Part shown: positions 32,755 to 41,799 of the stretch, in pieces
How positions within the stretch are numbered: the first letter of the stretch is position 1
Layout of the letters: each line of letters starts with the position of its first letter
Assembly (NCBI GenBank): GCA_016721005.1
Contig: JADKJM010000007.1
Coordinates: forward strand, 124,001 to 188,000
Origin: Flavobacteriales bacterium
Lineage (GTDB): Bacteria; Bacteroidota; Bacteroidia; Flavobacteriales_F; PHOS-HE28
DNA: 64,000 nucleotides
Reading direction: 5' to 3'
The notes under the pieces: generated by a model
Database searches by the model: none
What the model saw: only the letters and a program-made list of their open reading frames with translations
What the model was told of the DNA's origin: nothing
Made by a program: the position numbers and the translations under genes

Positions 32755-33264
32755 ATGTACGCCATTGTCGATATCGCCGGCCAGCAATACAAAGTAGAGA
32801 AGGCCCAGAAGCTCAAAGTGCACCGCCTCGAAGCCGAGGAGGGCAAGCATGTGGAGTTGGATAAAGTGTTGCTCGTGAGCGACGGTAAGTCCATCACTGT
32901 GGGCACCCCCACGGTGGAAGGCTTCCGTATCGCGGCCAAGGTGTTGAGCCATGGCAAGGGCGACAAGGTGCTCGTCTTCAAGAAGAAGCGCCGCAAGGGC
33001 TACCAGAAGTTGAACGGCCACCGCCAATACCTCACCGAGCTTTGGATCGAAGCGATCCTGGGCAAGGGCGAGAAGTTCGACGCCAGCAAGAGCAGCGCAC
33101 CGAAGCCAGTGGTGAAGACCGAACCTGTCGCCAAAGTGAAGAAGACGTCAGCTCCGAAGACGGAAGCGGCTCCGAAGAAGGCAGCAACCAAGAAGGCCGC
33201 TCCGAAGAAAGCAGCAGCCAAGAAGGCCGCTCCCGCGAAGAAGGCAGCACCCAAGAAGAAGTAA
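32755..33264 (+). CDS. rplU: Large-subunit ribosomal protein bL21
   Basis: A 169-residue protein from MYAIVDIAGQQYKVEKAQKL. The first 100 residues match bL21 (VLVFKKKRRKGYQKLNGHRQ, LTELWIEAI). The last 60 residues are an extension of Lys/Ala/Pro repeats (KAAPKKAAAKKAAPAKK), like histone H1 tails. Such tails occur on bL21 in several Bacteroidota. The extension is probably disordered and RNA-binding. It is followed by rpmA, the usual order. Confidence 0.95.
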   Translation: MYAIVDIAGQQYKVEKAQKLKVHRLEAEEGKHVELDKVLLVSDGKSITVGTPTVEGFRIAAKVLSHGKGDKVLVFKKKRRKGYQKLNGHRQYLTELWIEAILGKGEKFDASKSSAPKPVVKTEPVAKVKKTSAPKTEAAPKKAATKKAAPKKAAAKKAAPAKKAAPKKK

Positions 33265-33282
33265 CTGAAGCATCCACGAGAT

Positions 33283-33300
33283 TTCGGGTCAAGCCCGGAA
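33283..33300. repeat. Degenerate palindromic repeat between rplU and rpmA
   Basis: TTCGGGTCAAGCCCGGAA, within a longer AGATTTCGGGTCAAGCCCGG context, forms a short imperfect hairpin (CGGG/CCCG core). It matches by memory a dispersed palindrome common in alphaproteobacterial intergenic DNA (one C to T change). It lies in the 55-bp spacer of the ribosomal-protein operon. Confidence 0.5.
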
Positions 33301-33319
33301 TGACAAGCCCCCACAAGCC

Positions 33320-33586
33320 ATGGCACACAAGAAAGGTGAAGGCAGTACCCAGAACGGACGCGAGTCGCACTCGAAGCGACTCGGCATTAAGATCTTCGGT
33401 GGCAGCGCGGCCATCGCCGGCAACATCATCGTTCGCCAGCGCGGCACCAAGCACCACCCCGGCAAGAACGTGGGCATCGGTGTGGACCACACACTTTTCG
33501 CACTGACCGACGGCACCGTGAAGTTCCAGAAGAAGCGCGGCGAGCGCAGCGTGGTGAGCATTCTCCCAATGGAGAGCGCGAACTAG
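33320..33586 (+). CDS. rpmA: Large-subunit ribosomal protein bL27
   Basis: An 88-residue protein of normal length: MAHKKGEGSTQNGRESHSKR, GSAAIAGNIIVRQRGTKHHP and the conserved NVGIGVDHTLFAL. There is no N-terminal cleavage extension of the Firmicutes type; the protein starts directly with the MAHKKG finger that reaches the peptidyl-transferase centre. It is co-transcribed with rplU, and a terminator hairpin follows its stop. Confidence 0.96.
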   Translation: MAHKKGEGSTQNGRESHSKRLGIKIFGGSAAIAGNIIVRQRGTKHHPGKNVGIGVDHTLFALTDGTVKFQKKRGERSVVSILPMESAN

Positions 33587-33607
33587 GCCTTCTACCGACC
33601 AGAACCG

Positions 33608-33640
33608 GAGCCCTTCCGCCATTCGCGGAGGGGCTTCTTC
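33608..33640 (+). terminator. Predicted terminator after rpmA
   Basis: An 11-bp stem (AGCCCTTCCGC pairing with GCGGAGGGGCT with one wobble), a 5-nt loop, then a pyrimidine-rich TTCTTC. It lies 22 nt after the rpmA stop. It would separate the ribosomal-protein operon from serS. Confidence 0.65.
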
Positions 33641-33668
33641 GTGAAAAGCGGTAGCGCTACCGTCCGGC

Positions 33669-33676
33669 TACCTTTG
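33669..33676 (+). promoter_or_regulatory. Candidate -7 element for serS
   Basis: TACCTTTG is an exact TAnnTTTG match 22 nt before the serS ATG. No clear upstream TTG is found at the expected 19-22 nt spacing, so confidence is low. Confidence 0.35.
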
Positions 33677-33698
33677 ACAACCGAACAAGAACACGTGC

Positions 33699-34973
33699 AT
33701 GCTTGAGTTGAATTTCCTGCGCGAACACCGAGCCGAGGCCGAGCAGCGCCTTGCCAAACGGAACATCGACGCGAAAGGACTGTTGGATCGCGCCACCGAA
33801 CTGGACAGCGTCCGTCGCCAAACCCAACAAGAGTTGGATGGCCGACAGGCCGGGTTGAACACCCTGAGCCGATCGGTGGGTGAACTGATGAAGGCGGGCA
33901 AGAAGGATGAGGCCGAGGCTGCCAAGTCGCAGAGCACCCAACTCAAGAACGGCATCACGGAGTTGAAGGAGAAGTTGGACGCGGCAGAGCGTGCGCTTCA
34001 GGATCACTTGGTCACCATCCCGAATGCCCCGCATGAGAAAGTCCCTGTGGGCCGCACACCGGAGGAGAACACGGTGGTGATGCAGGAAGGCGCGATCCCG
34101 GAACTCGGGCCGAACGCCAAACCGCACTGGGAACTGGGCGAGGAGTACGGCTTCCTTCACATGGACCTCGGTGTCAAACTGACCGGTGCGGGCTTTCCCG
34201 TGTACAGCGGCCAAGGAGCACGGCTACAGCGCGCGCTGATCGCCTTCTTCCTGGACAAAGCCACCGAAGCCGGATACCGTGAGATCATCCCACCCCATCT
34301 GGTGAATGCCGAAAGCGCCTTCGCCACCGGGCAACTCCCCGACAAGGAGGGTCAGATGTATCACGCCACCGTGGACGACCTCTACCTGATCCCGACGGCC
34401 GAAGTACCCATCACGAATTTGTACCGCGACGAGATCGTGGAGGCCGATCGCCTGCCGATCAAGAACGTGGGCTATACGCCGTGCTTCCGCCGCGAAGCGG
34501 GCAGTTACGGTGCGCATGTGCGTGGCTTGAACCGCGTCCACCAGTTCGACAAGGTGGAGATCGTGCGGGTGGAAAAACCGGAGAACAGTTACGCTGTGCT
34601 GGAAGAGATGGTCGAACACGTGAAGGGTCTTCTTCGCGCTTTGGAACTCCCCTACCGACAACTCCTGTTGTGCGGCGGCGATATGGGTTTCTCCAGCGCG
34701 ATGACCTATGACATGGAAGTGTTCAGCGCTGCGCAACAGCGCTGGTTGGAAGTGAGCAGCATCAGCAACTTCGAGACCTTCCAGACCAACCGATTGAAAC
34801 TGCGATACCGCGGCGAGGACAAGAAACCCAAGCTCGCGCACACCTTGAACGGAAGCGCGTTGGCGTTGGCACGGATCGTGGCCGCGCTGCTGGAGAACAA
34901 TCAAACCCCCGAAGGGATCCGGATCCCGAAAGCACTTCAACCCTACACGGGTTTCGCGATGATCACCAAATGA
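33699..34973 (+). CDS. serS: Seryl-tRNA synthetase
   Basis: A 424-residue class II synthetase. The N-terminal coiled-coil arm covers residues 1-105 (LSRSVGELMKAGKKDEAEAA, then ELKEKLDAAERALQDHL). Class II motif 2 is CFRREAGSYG and motif 3 is GSALALARIVAALLENNQ, with the preceding EVSSISNFETFQTNRL serine-site segment. Family length is about 425. Its stop overlaps the next start as ATGA, beginning a chain of tightly packed genes through rsmA. Confidence 0.96.
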   Translation: MLELNFLREHRAEAEQRLAKRNIDAKGLLDRATELDSVRRQTQQELDGRQAGLNTLSRSVGELMKAGKKDEAEAAKSQSTQLKNGITELKEKLDAAERALQDHLVTIPNAPHEKVPVGRTPEENTVVMQEGAIPELGPNAKPHWELGEEYGFLHMDLGVKLTGAGFPVYSGQGARLQRALIAFFLDKATEAGYREIIPPHLVNAESAFATGQLPDKEGQMYHATVDDLYLIPTAEVPITNLYRDEIVEADRLPIKNVGYTPCFRREAGSYGAHVRGLNRVHQFDKVEIVRVEKPENSYAVLEEMVEHVKGLLRALELPYRQLLLCGGDMGFSSAMTYDMEVFSAAQQRWLEVSSISNFETFQTNRLKLRYRGEDKKPKLAHTLNGSALALARIVAALLENNQTPEGIRIPKALQPYTGFAMITK

Positions 34974-35527
34974 CCCACGGCATCCGCACGGTCCGATCGG
35001 CTGCACTCCTTCTTGGAGTGCTGGTGGTCGGTTGTGCGGAGCCGGCACAACCCGCACAACTCACCGCCGTGGACCAGCTGATCTTCGCCACCGATGGGGC
35101 CACCCTCACCTTGAATGAGTTGGATCGGGAGCGCTACGACCGAAGTGATTCGATGTTCGCATTCCAACAGCCCTTGTTCACGGACCGGTTCACCGATACA
35201 CTCAACCCCGTTGCTGCGCAGGCGCTCGGATCCCAATACATCAGCCTACGCGCATCGGCGAACATGGGTCGTGATCACGTCCGCGTCCTCGATGAACTGA
35301 TCACGACAAGTGCCCGGTTGCGCATCCTGCGAAAAAGGCTTGCCGACGGCACCATGGATCGCAACGATGGAGCCACCGCGATCGCAGCAGAACAGCAACA
35401 TCACACCGCCGTGATCGTTGGTGTTCATGTCATCATGGACAATTATCGCCAGCTGCAGCGGGCCTGGGACCGCCGCGACACCGTGAACACCTTGCTCGCT
35501 CTCGGGCAACAACCGACGATGCCATGA
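34970..35527 (+). CDS. Putative lipoprotein, unknown function
   Basis: A 185-residue protein with a lipoprotein signal (SAALLLGVLVVGCAEPAQ; lipobox LVVGC). The body is mostly helical and polar (TTSARLRILRKRLADGTMDR, then GATAIAAEQQHHTAV). No domain was recognised. It overlaps serS upstream (ATGA) and the TPR gene downstream by 4 nt, so it is translated with them. Such arrangements suggest an envelope role shared with the TPR protein, but no function is claimed. Confidence 0.65.
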   Translation: MTHGIRTVRSAALLLGVLVVGCAEPAQPAQLTAVDQLIFATDGATLTLNELDRERYDRSDSMFAFQQPLFTDRFTDTLNPVAAQALGSQYISLRASANMGRDHVRVLDELITTSARLRILRKRLADGTMDRNDGATAIAAEQQHHTAVIVGVHVIMDNYRQLQRAWDRRDTVNTLLALGQQPTMP

Positions 35528-37380
35528 AGAAGGTGCTCCTGTACATCCTATTCCTCTTGGTGCTTCCCATGGCCGGTTTCGCGCAGCCCGGGACCGACGA
35601 ACAATTGGCCGCGCAGTATTTCCAGCAAGGCGACTACGAGCGCGCGATCCTGTACTACGAGAAACTGTACAAGCAGCAACCCAACGATTACTACTACGAA
35701 CAGCTCTTCAAGAGCCATCTGGAACTTGGTGATCTGGAGACGGCACGTGCTCTTGCCAAGGACCGGATGCGCCGGAACAACAACGATCCGCGCTATCCGG
35801 TCGATCTGGGAACCGTGCTGAAGAAATCGGGGGAGAACGAGAAAGCGCAGAAGGAATTCGACCGTGCGCTGAAGATGATGAGCGCCGATCAAGGGAGCAT
35901 CCGCACTGTCGCCAATGCCTTCCTGAAGTACAATGAATTCGACTTGGCGTTGCAGGCTTACGAGCGTGGACAACGCGCGCTGCAAGGTGCCATCTCATTC
36001 CATTTCGAGATCTCGGGGATCCATGCCATGAAGGGCGATGTCCCGGGTATGGTGAATTCGTACCTGGACCTGCTCGGCACCAACGATGCGTATATCCAAT
36101 CCGTCCAGAACGGCCTTTCCCGCTATCTTGATTTCGAACTACAGGATGGCCGGACGGAGATCCTGCGCACCGAACTCCTGCGGCGTATCCAACGCGATCC
36201 ATCGCGCACCATCTTCCAGGAACTGCTGATCTGGATGTACATCCAGCAGAAGGACCTCAATGCGGCCTTCATCCAAAGCAAGGCCTTGGACAAGCGGATG
36301 GATGAGGGTGGTGCGCGACTGATGGAACTGGCCGGGATCGCGGATGCGAATGGTGATCATGCAACGGCGTACAAGTGCTATGACCATGTGATCGGGCTAG
36401 GACGCCACGATGCCAATTACCAATTGGCGCGGATCGGTGCGGTACACACGCGGTACTTGGAACTCGCGGCGGAACCGGAACCGCTCCCGGCCGATCTCCT
36501 TGATCTGGACAACCGCATGGCAAGCACCATCGGCGAGCTAGGCATGGGAAAGCAATCCTTGGAACTGCTCCGTGAGCGCGCGCACTTGAAGGGATACTAC
36601 ATGGAGCAACGTCCCGAAGCGATCGAACTGCTGAATGAGGCGATGGAGATCACCGGGCTGGAGAACACGACCAAGGGCGAATTGAAACTCGAACTCGGAG
36701 ACCTGTACCTATTGGGTGGTGATATCTGGGAAGCGTCCTTGCTTTACAGCCAAGTGGACCTCGATTTCAAGTACGATGTGTTGGGACACGAAGCGCGGCT
36801 TCGCAATGCCAAGGTCTCTTTCTATTCGGGTGATTTCCTTTGGGCACAAGCGCAACTGCAAGTACTGAAGTCCAGCACCAGCAAGCTCATCGCGAATGAC
36901 GCGATGGAACTATCGTTGCGCATCACGGACAACCTCGGTGTCGACAGCAACGCTGTTCCATTGAGCTTTTTCGCACGCGCCGAGTTGTTCCGCGTACAGC
37001 ACCTCTACGATCGTTCGTTGTTGACCCTGGATTCGTTGGACAAGGAGTTCCCCATGCACAGCTTGGGCGATGACATCCTCTACGAGCGATACCGGATCGC
37101 CATGGCCAGAAGGCAATACACCGAGGCAGGGGGGTATTTGGAAAAGGTCCTGGAGCTCTACCCGAACGACATCCTGGTGGACAACGCCCTGCTCGACCTC
37201 GGTCTTTTGTACGAGGACTACATCAAGGATCCGGAAAAGGCGAAGGGCTGGTACGAGAAACTTCTCTTCGAACAAACGGGGAGCATCTTCGTTCCCGAAG
37301 CGCGCGAACGGTATCGCAAGTTGCGCGGTGATGCACCCGACGCACCACCGGAACAACGTCCTCCGAGCCCACAGCCATGA
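35524..37380 (+). CDS. Secreted TPR-repeat protein
   Basis: A 618-residue protein with signal peptide MKKVLLYILFLLVLPMAGFA. TPR-type helices span almost the whole length: QLAAQYFQQGDYERAILYYE, GDLETARALAKDRM, EKAQKEFDRALKMM, then a second block of LKLELGDLYLLGGDIWEASL and RRQYTEAGGYLEKVLELYPN. The C-terminus is proline-rich (PEQRPPSPQP). It probably acts as an envelope scaffold. The 4-nt overlaps with neighbours on both sides indicate an operon. Confidence 0.8.
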   Translation: MKKVLLYILFLLVLPMAGFAQPGTDEQLAAQYFQQGDYERAILYYEKLYKQQPNDYYYEQLFKSHLELGDLETARALAKDRMRRNNNDPRYPVDLGTVLKKSGENEKAQKEFDRALKMMSADQGSIRTVANAFLKYNEFDLALQAYERGQRALQGAISFHFEISGIHAMKGDVPGMVNSYLDLLGTNDAYIQSVQNGLSRYLDFELQDGRTEILRTELLRRIQRDPSRTIFQELLIWMYIQQKDLNAAFIQSKALDKRMDEGGARLMELAGIADANGDHATAYKCYDHVIGLGRHDANYQLARIGAVHTRYLELAAEPEPLPADLLDLDNRMASTIGELGMGKQSLELLRERAHLKGYYMEQRPEAIELLNEAMEITGLENTTKGELKLELGDLYLLGGDIWEASLLYSQVDLDFKYDVLGHEARLRNAKVSFYSGDFLWAQAQLQVLKSSTSKLIANDAMELSLRITDNLGVDSNAVPLSFFARAELFRVQHLYDRSLLTLDSLDKEFPMHSLGDDILYERYRIAMARRQYTEAGGYLEKVLELYPNDILVDNALLDLGLLYEDYIKDPEKAKGWYEKLLFEQTGSIFVPEARERYRKLRGDAPDAPPEQRPPSPQP

Positions 37381-37685
37381 TCGTGTACAACGTCACGGTG
37401 AACATTGATCACGACGCGCACGACGCGTGGTTGGCGTGGATGCAGGAAGAGCATATTCCGCGCGTAATGGCCACCGCCTTGTTCGTACAGCATCGCATGC
37501 TGAAGGTGCTGGCCGATGACGAAGGGGGCATCACCTACGCCATCCAGTACACCGCACCGGATATGGCACACTACGAACGCTATCGCAGCGACCACGCGCC
37601 TCGCCTCCAAGCCGAAGCCAACGAACGATTCGGCGGTCGCTTCACCGCGTTCCGCACCTTGCTGCAAGTGGTGGATCCGACATGA
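37377..37685 (+). CDS. DUF4286 family protein
   Basis: A 102-residue protein. MIVYNVTVNIDHDAHDAWLA followed by WMQEEHIPRVMATALF and YAIQYTAPDMAHYERYRSDH matches the small Bacteroidota DUF4286 family with a ferredoxin-like fold. The function is unknown. It overlaps the TPR gene and rsmA by 4 nt on each side. In other Bacteroidota, genes of this family are also seen beside rsmA, as far as I recall. Confidence 0.8.
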   Translation: MIVYNVTVNIDHDAHDAWLAWMQEEHIPRVMATALFVQHRMLKVLADDEGGITYAIQYTAPDMAHYERYRSDHAPRLQAEANERFGGRFTAFRTLLQVVDPT

Positions 37686-38455
37686 GCGACGTTCGTGCGA
37701 AGAAGTTCCTCGGCCAGCATTTCCTGAAGGAGGAAGGCATCGCGGAGCGGATCGCTGCGAGCTTGACCGGCCACGGTGGATACACGCAACTGATCGAGGT
37801 CGGGCCAGGGACCGGTGCACTAACGAAGCACTTGATCAAGCGAACGGAATTCGACCTGACCTGCTTTGAGGTGGACACTGATTCGATCGCCTACCTCAAC
37901 GCGCACTACCCGGGATTGAAAGTGGTGCAGGGTGATTTCCTGCGGATGGATCCGGATCGTATCACCACCGGGCCTTTCGCGGTGATCGGCAACTTCCCGT
38001 ACAACATCAGCACGCAGATCGTCTTCAAGGTGATCGAACATCGCGATCGCGCCGTGGAACTCGTGGGCATGTTCCAGAAAGAGGTCGCGGATCGGTTGTG
38101 CGCCGGGCCGGGTAGCAAGACCTATGGGATCAGCAGTGTGATCGCGCAAGCATGGTTCACCATGGAAATGTTGTTCATCGTGGAGCCCGATGCCTTCATT
38201 CCTCCACCGAAAGTCCGGAGCGCAGTGATCCGCATGCAACGCAACACCGTGCAGCAGCTTCCGTGCGACGAGATCCTTTTCTTCCGCGTGGTGAAGACCG
38301 CCTTCAACCAACGGCGCAAGACCTTGCACAATGCCCTGAAGAGCCTTCCCGAACTCAGTGGCCGGGTTCCGGGAGCATTCGCCGGAAAACGTGCCGAGCA
38401 ATTGAGCGTCGACGATTTCATCGCGCTCACCATCGCCGCTTCAGAGACTCGTTAG
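37682..38455 (+). CDS. rsmA: 16S rRNA (adenine1518-N6/adenine1519-N6)-dimethyltransferase
   Basis: A 257-residue KsgA-type methyltransferase: KKFLGQHFLKEEGIAERIA at the N-terminus, AdoMet motif EVGPGTGALTKHL, VQGDFLRMD, the catalytic NFPYNIS (motif IV), then FIPPPKVRSAVIRM. Family length is about 260. It dimethylates two adenines near the 3' end of 16S rRNA. It is the last gene of the serS-to-rsmA overlap chain, and mgtE follows after a gap of 117 nt. Confidence 0.95.
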   Translation: MSDVRAKKFLGQHFLKEEGIAERIAASLTGHGGYTQLIEVGPGTGALTKHLIKRTEFDLTCFEVDTDSIAYLNAHYPGLKVVQGDFLRMDPDRITTGPFAVIGNFPYNISTQIVFKVIEHRDRAVELVGMFQKEVADRLCAGPGSKTYGISSVIAQAWFTMEMLFIVEPDAFIPPPKVRSAVIRMQRNTVQQLPCDEILFFRVVKTAFNQRRKTLHNALKSLPELSGRVPGAFAGKRAEQLSVDDFIALTIAASETR

Positions 38456-38572
38456 GGTGCCGTTGGACGTCGTTCCCCCGGTACCTGTCCTCGCATTTCC
38501 ACAGGCCTTCGCCGCGCTTGGCTTCGTAGCTTCGACCGCCCTTTCAGAAGGGACGAATGCACACCCTCCCGC

Positions 38573-39937
38573 ATGTCCTTCGAGCTCACCAAACCGGTAC
38601 TGGCGCGCATCTACGCGGATGTGGCCGAAGGGCGCGATAGCGCGGTCCTAGCGCTGCTGAGCGAGCTGCACGCTTCGGATATCGGACGTCTGATCGACCG
38701 CCTCCCGTTGGAGGAGGCTGTGTACGTGTACCGCCTGCTCGGCCAAGAGGAATCCGCTGAGGTGCTGGTGGAACTGGAGGAGGACCGGCGTGAGGACCTA
38801 CTGGCCTCGCTAACCAGCCGTGAGATCGCCGATGACGTCGGGCACATCGATAGCGATGATGCTGCCGACCTGATGGCGGACATGCCGGAGGACAAGCAGC
38901 GCGAAGTGATCGCGCTGATCCACGATGCGGAGCAACGGGAGGACATCCAGGAACTGCTCACCTACCCGGAGGGGACGGCCGGCGCGTTGATGGCCAAGGA
39001 ACTCATCAGCGTACACGCCGATGATTCCGTGGGCCGTGCGATCGTCGACATGCGCCAACAAGCGCGCGGTCTGGAGCACATCTACACGGTCTATGTGGTG
39101 GACCGCGAAGAGCGCTTGTTCGGGATCCTCCGCTTGCAGGACCTTTTGTTCGGTGCGGAGAGCACGCGCTCCATCATCAAGGACATCTGCGATACCGACG
39201 TGGTCTCGGTGGAAGTGCGAACGGATGTGGAGGAAGTGGTGAAGCTGATGAAGAAGTATGACGTGGTGGTGCTTCCGGTAGTGGATAAGGAGAACCGCTT
39301 GGTCGGCCGCATCACCTTCGATGACGTGATGGACGTGATGACCGAGGAGGCCGAGGAGGACTACCAGCTTGCCAGTGGTATCAGTGAGGATATGGACGCG
39401 ACGGACAGTCCGTTCGTACAGATCCGTGCGCGGCTCCCTTGGTTGTTGATCGGACTCGCGGGAGGGATGCTCTCCTCACAGATCATCGCCCGGTTCGAGG
39501 ACGAATTGCGGATCGATCCGAAGATGGCCTTCTTCATGCCGTTGATCGCAGCGACCGCAGGGAATGTCGGGATCCAAAGCAGCGCCATCGTGGTGCAAGG
39601 CCTGGCCTCGGGCAGGTTGGACGGGGTGAACGTCCTTTCGCGGCTTTGGAAGGAGATCCGTGTCGCGGTGGTCACCGCATCGGTCTGCAGCCTATTGATC
39701 CTCGGTTTGAATCTCCTGCTCGATCAGTCGCAGGCCCTGACCGTGACCGTGAGCATCGCGCTCTTCACCACGATCCTCACGGCAGCGAGCTTCGGCACCC
39801 TCATTCCGTTGGCGATGAACAAACTGAAGGTGGACCCCGCATTGGCCACCGGACCGTTCGTCACTACACTCAATGACATCTTCGGACTGCTGACCTATTT
39901 CACCTTGGGGCACCTGATGTACGGCTTCTTCCGGTGA
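38573..39937 (+). CDS. mgtE: Magnesium transporter MgtE
   Basis: A 454-residue protein. The N-domain superhelix shows the repeated LLSELHASDIGRLIDRLPLE and LLASLTSREIADDVGHIDSD, DMPEDKQREVIALIHDAEQR. Two CBS domains follow, then five membrane helices beginning LPWLLIGLAGGMLSSQIIAR, with the pore residues in MPLIAATAGNVGIQSSAIVV. The gene ends with FGLLTYFTLGHLMYGFFR. Mg2+ bound between the CBS domains gates the pore. It lies in the same direction as the dehydrogenase gene downstream. Confidence 0.94.
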   Translation: MSFELTKPVLARIYADVAEGRDSAVLALLSELHASDIGRLIDRLPLEEAVYVYRLLGQEESAEVLVELEEDRREDLLASLTSREIADDVGHIDSDDAADLMADMPEDKQREVIALIHDAEQREDIQELLTYPEGTAGALMAKELISVHADDSVGRAIVDMRQQARGLEHIYTVYVVDREERLFGILRLQDLLFGAESTRSIIKDICDTDVVSVEVRTDVEEVVKLMKKYDVVVLPVVDKENRLVGRITFDDVMDVMTEEAEEDYQLASGISEDMDATDSPFVQIRARLPWLLIGLAGGMLSSQIIARFEDELRIDPKMAFFMPLIAATAGNVGIQSSAIVVQGLASGRLDGVNVLSRLWKEIRVAVVTASVCSLLILGLNLLLDQSQALTVTVSIALFTTILTAASFGTLIPLAMNKLKVDPALATGPFVTTLNDIFGLLTYFTLGHLMYGFFR

Positions 39938-39953
39938 GCCCTGCCGGAACGGG

Positions 39954-40907
39954 ATGAAACACATGCGCATCGCCATCCTTGATAAGGTCCATCCGGTAAT
40001 GGCTGACAAGCTCTCTGCGGCGGGGCATGAAGTGGAAGCCTTGTACATGGCCAGCAAGCAGGAACTGGAAAAGGTCCTTGGCGATGTGCAGGGGATTGTT
40101 GTGCGCAGCCGGAAACTGGATGCAGAACTGCTTGGCAAAGCGGGTGAGCTTCGCTTCGTCGCGCGTGCGGGATCGGGTCTGGAGAACATCGATGTGGCCT
40201 TCTGCCGGAAGCAGGGGATCCGCGTGTTCAATTCTCCGGAAGGGAACCGCGATGGTGTTGGGGAAACTTGCGTGATGCTCCTCCTTGGCCTGATGAAAGC
40301 CCTTGTGCGCGCGAACGGCCAAGTACACGCCGGACTATGGTTACGGGAGGAGAATCGCGGGACCGATCTGCGCGGCAAGACCGTCGGCATCATCGGCTAC
40401 GGGCAGATGGGAAGCGCGTTCGCGGAAAAGCTGCGCGGCTTCGGTGTGCGGATCCTCGCCTACGACAAATACCGCAGCGGCTTCGAGCGGGCGGGGATCA
40501 AGGAGGCTTCGCTAGAGCAAGTGCTACGCAGCAGCGACGTGATCAGTTTGCATCTTCCATTGAACAGCGAGACGCATCATTATGTTGATCGCGACTTCTT
40601 CCTTCGTCTCGGCAAACCGGTGTGGTTCCTGAACACTTCACGCGGTGCTGTGGTGTATACGGCAGCGCTGCTCGATGCGATCGATCATGGCCGTGTGATC
40701 GCAGCAGGACTGGATGTGCTCGAATTCGAACGCGAGGACCTGAGCGGTATCGACCCGACAAAAGAACCCGCCACACAGCAACGGCTCTTCGGTCATCCGC
40801 GCGTGTTGTTGACCCCGCACGTGGCGGGTGTGACACATGAAGGCCACCAAGGCATGGCGCGTATACTGGCTCAAAAAATATTGGATGCTTTCCCGAATGG
40901 CGCTTGA
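39954..40907 (+). CDS. D-2-hydroxyacid dehydrogenase, phosphoglycerate dehydrogenase-like
   Basis: A 317-residue NAD-dependent dehydrogenase: VRSRKLDAELL, FVARAGSGLENIDVAFCRKQ, the NAD motif VGIIGYGQMGSAFAEKL, and the catalytic residues in NTSRGAVV (Arg) and LTPHVAGVTHEG (His). The short form lacks an ACT domain. Serine synthesis is the likeliest role, but glyoxylate or other 2-ketoacid reductase activity is possible. The start used includes an MKH extension before the natural MRIAIL. It overlaps the phosphodiesterase gene downstream by 11 nt. Confidence 0.85.
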   Translation: MKHMRIAILDKVHPVMADKLSAAGHEVEALYMASKQELEKVLGDVQGIVVRSRKLDAELLGKAGELRFVARAGSGLENIDVAFCRKQGIRVFNSPEGNRDGVGETCVMLLLGLMKALVRANGQVHAGLWLREENRGTDLRGKTVGIIGYGQMGSAFAEKLRGFGVRILAYDKYRSGFERAGIKEASLEQVLRSSDVISLHLPLNSETHHYVDRDFFLRLGKPVWFLNTSRGAVVYTAALLDAIDHGRVIAAGLDVLEFEREDLSGIDPTKEPATQQRLFGHPRVLLTPHVAGVTHEGHQGMARILAQKILDAFPNGA

Positions 40908-41799
40908 TCGATCCACACTCAGCACGGCGCTCCTCGCCATCGTCCTGATCCCTGCTTGCACGATGCCCCACCCACGCCCCGAAGTCCATGGCCACCGCGG
41001 TTGCCGCGGACTCTTGCCCGAGAACAGCATGCCCGCCTTCCTGAAGGCCACCGAACTCGGTGTGGACTATTTGGAGATGGATGTGGTGATCAGCGGTGAT
41101 GGGCAAGTGGTGATCTCCCATGAGCCGTGGATGAACCAGGCGATCTGCCAACGACCGGACGGTACCCGCTTCACCGCAGAAGAGGAGCGCTCCTTCAACC
41201 TATTCCGCATGAGCGTGCCGGAGATCCAGGCCTTTGATTGCGGATCGATGGTCGATCCTGCTTTCCCCGGACAAGAGCTAGAGACCGCACACAAACCGAC
41301 CCTGCGCGAACTGATCGAGTTGGTGGACGAACACGCCATGTTGAGCAGTGTTCCGACACCGGGGTTCAACATCGAGATCAAGAGCGATCCCGCGCTGTAC
41401 GGAACCTACCAACCCACGCCTGCGATCTTCGCTATGCTCGTATTGGAGACGATCGATTCGCTCGGGATCGCTGATCGCTGCATCATCCAGTCCTTCGATC
41501 CCGCCATTCTCGAAGTGGTACACAAGGAGAGGGAGCATATCCGGACCGCGCTGCTGGTGGATAACACGAAAGGCTGGAAGGCGAATTTGGCGGGGCTCAC
41601 TTTCCAGCCGGAGATCTACAGCCCGCGCGCCGACCTGATCGACGCCAAGGCGATCACTGAACTGCACGCCAAGAGCATGGAGGTGATCGTGTGGACAGTG
41701 AATGACCCGAAGGACATTCACGCGGTCATCAAGCTCGGGGTAGATGGGATCATCAGTGACTATCCGGACCGCGTGATCGCGATCCTGGACGGCGACTAG
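40897..41799 (+). CDS. Glycerophosphodiester phosphodiesterase
   Basis: A 300-residue protein with an N-terminal hydrophobic stretch and lipobox-like LIPAC, so probably an exported lipoprotein. GDPD motif: VHGHRGCRGLLPENSMPAFL with both catalytic His regions, DYLEMDVVISGDGQVVISHE, then NIEIKSDP, RCIIQSFDPAIL and VIVWTVND. It cleaves glycerophosphodiesters to glycerol-3-phosphate plus an alcohol. It overlaps the dehydrogenase gene by 11 nt and is convergent with the Hpt-like gene, where the stops overlap by 4 nt. Confidence 0.9.
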   Translation: MALDRSTLSTALLAIVLIPACTMPHPRPEVHGHRGCRGLLPENSMPAFLKATELGVDYLEMDVVISGDGQVVISHEPWMNQAICQRPDGTRFTAEEERSFNLFRMSVPEIQAFDCGSMVDPAFPGQELETAHKPTLRELIELVDEHAMLSSVPTPGFNIEIKSDPALYGTYQPTPAIFAMLVLETIDSLGIADRCIIQSFDPAILEVVHKEREHIRTALLVDNTKGWKANLAGLTFQPEIYSPRADLIDAKAITELHAKSMEVIVWTVNDPKDIHAVIKLGVDGIISDYPDRVIAILDGD

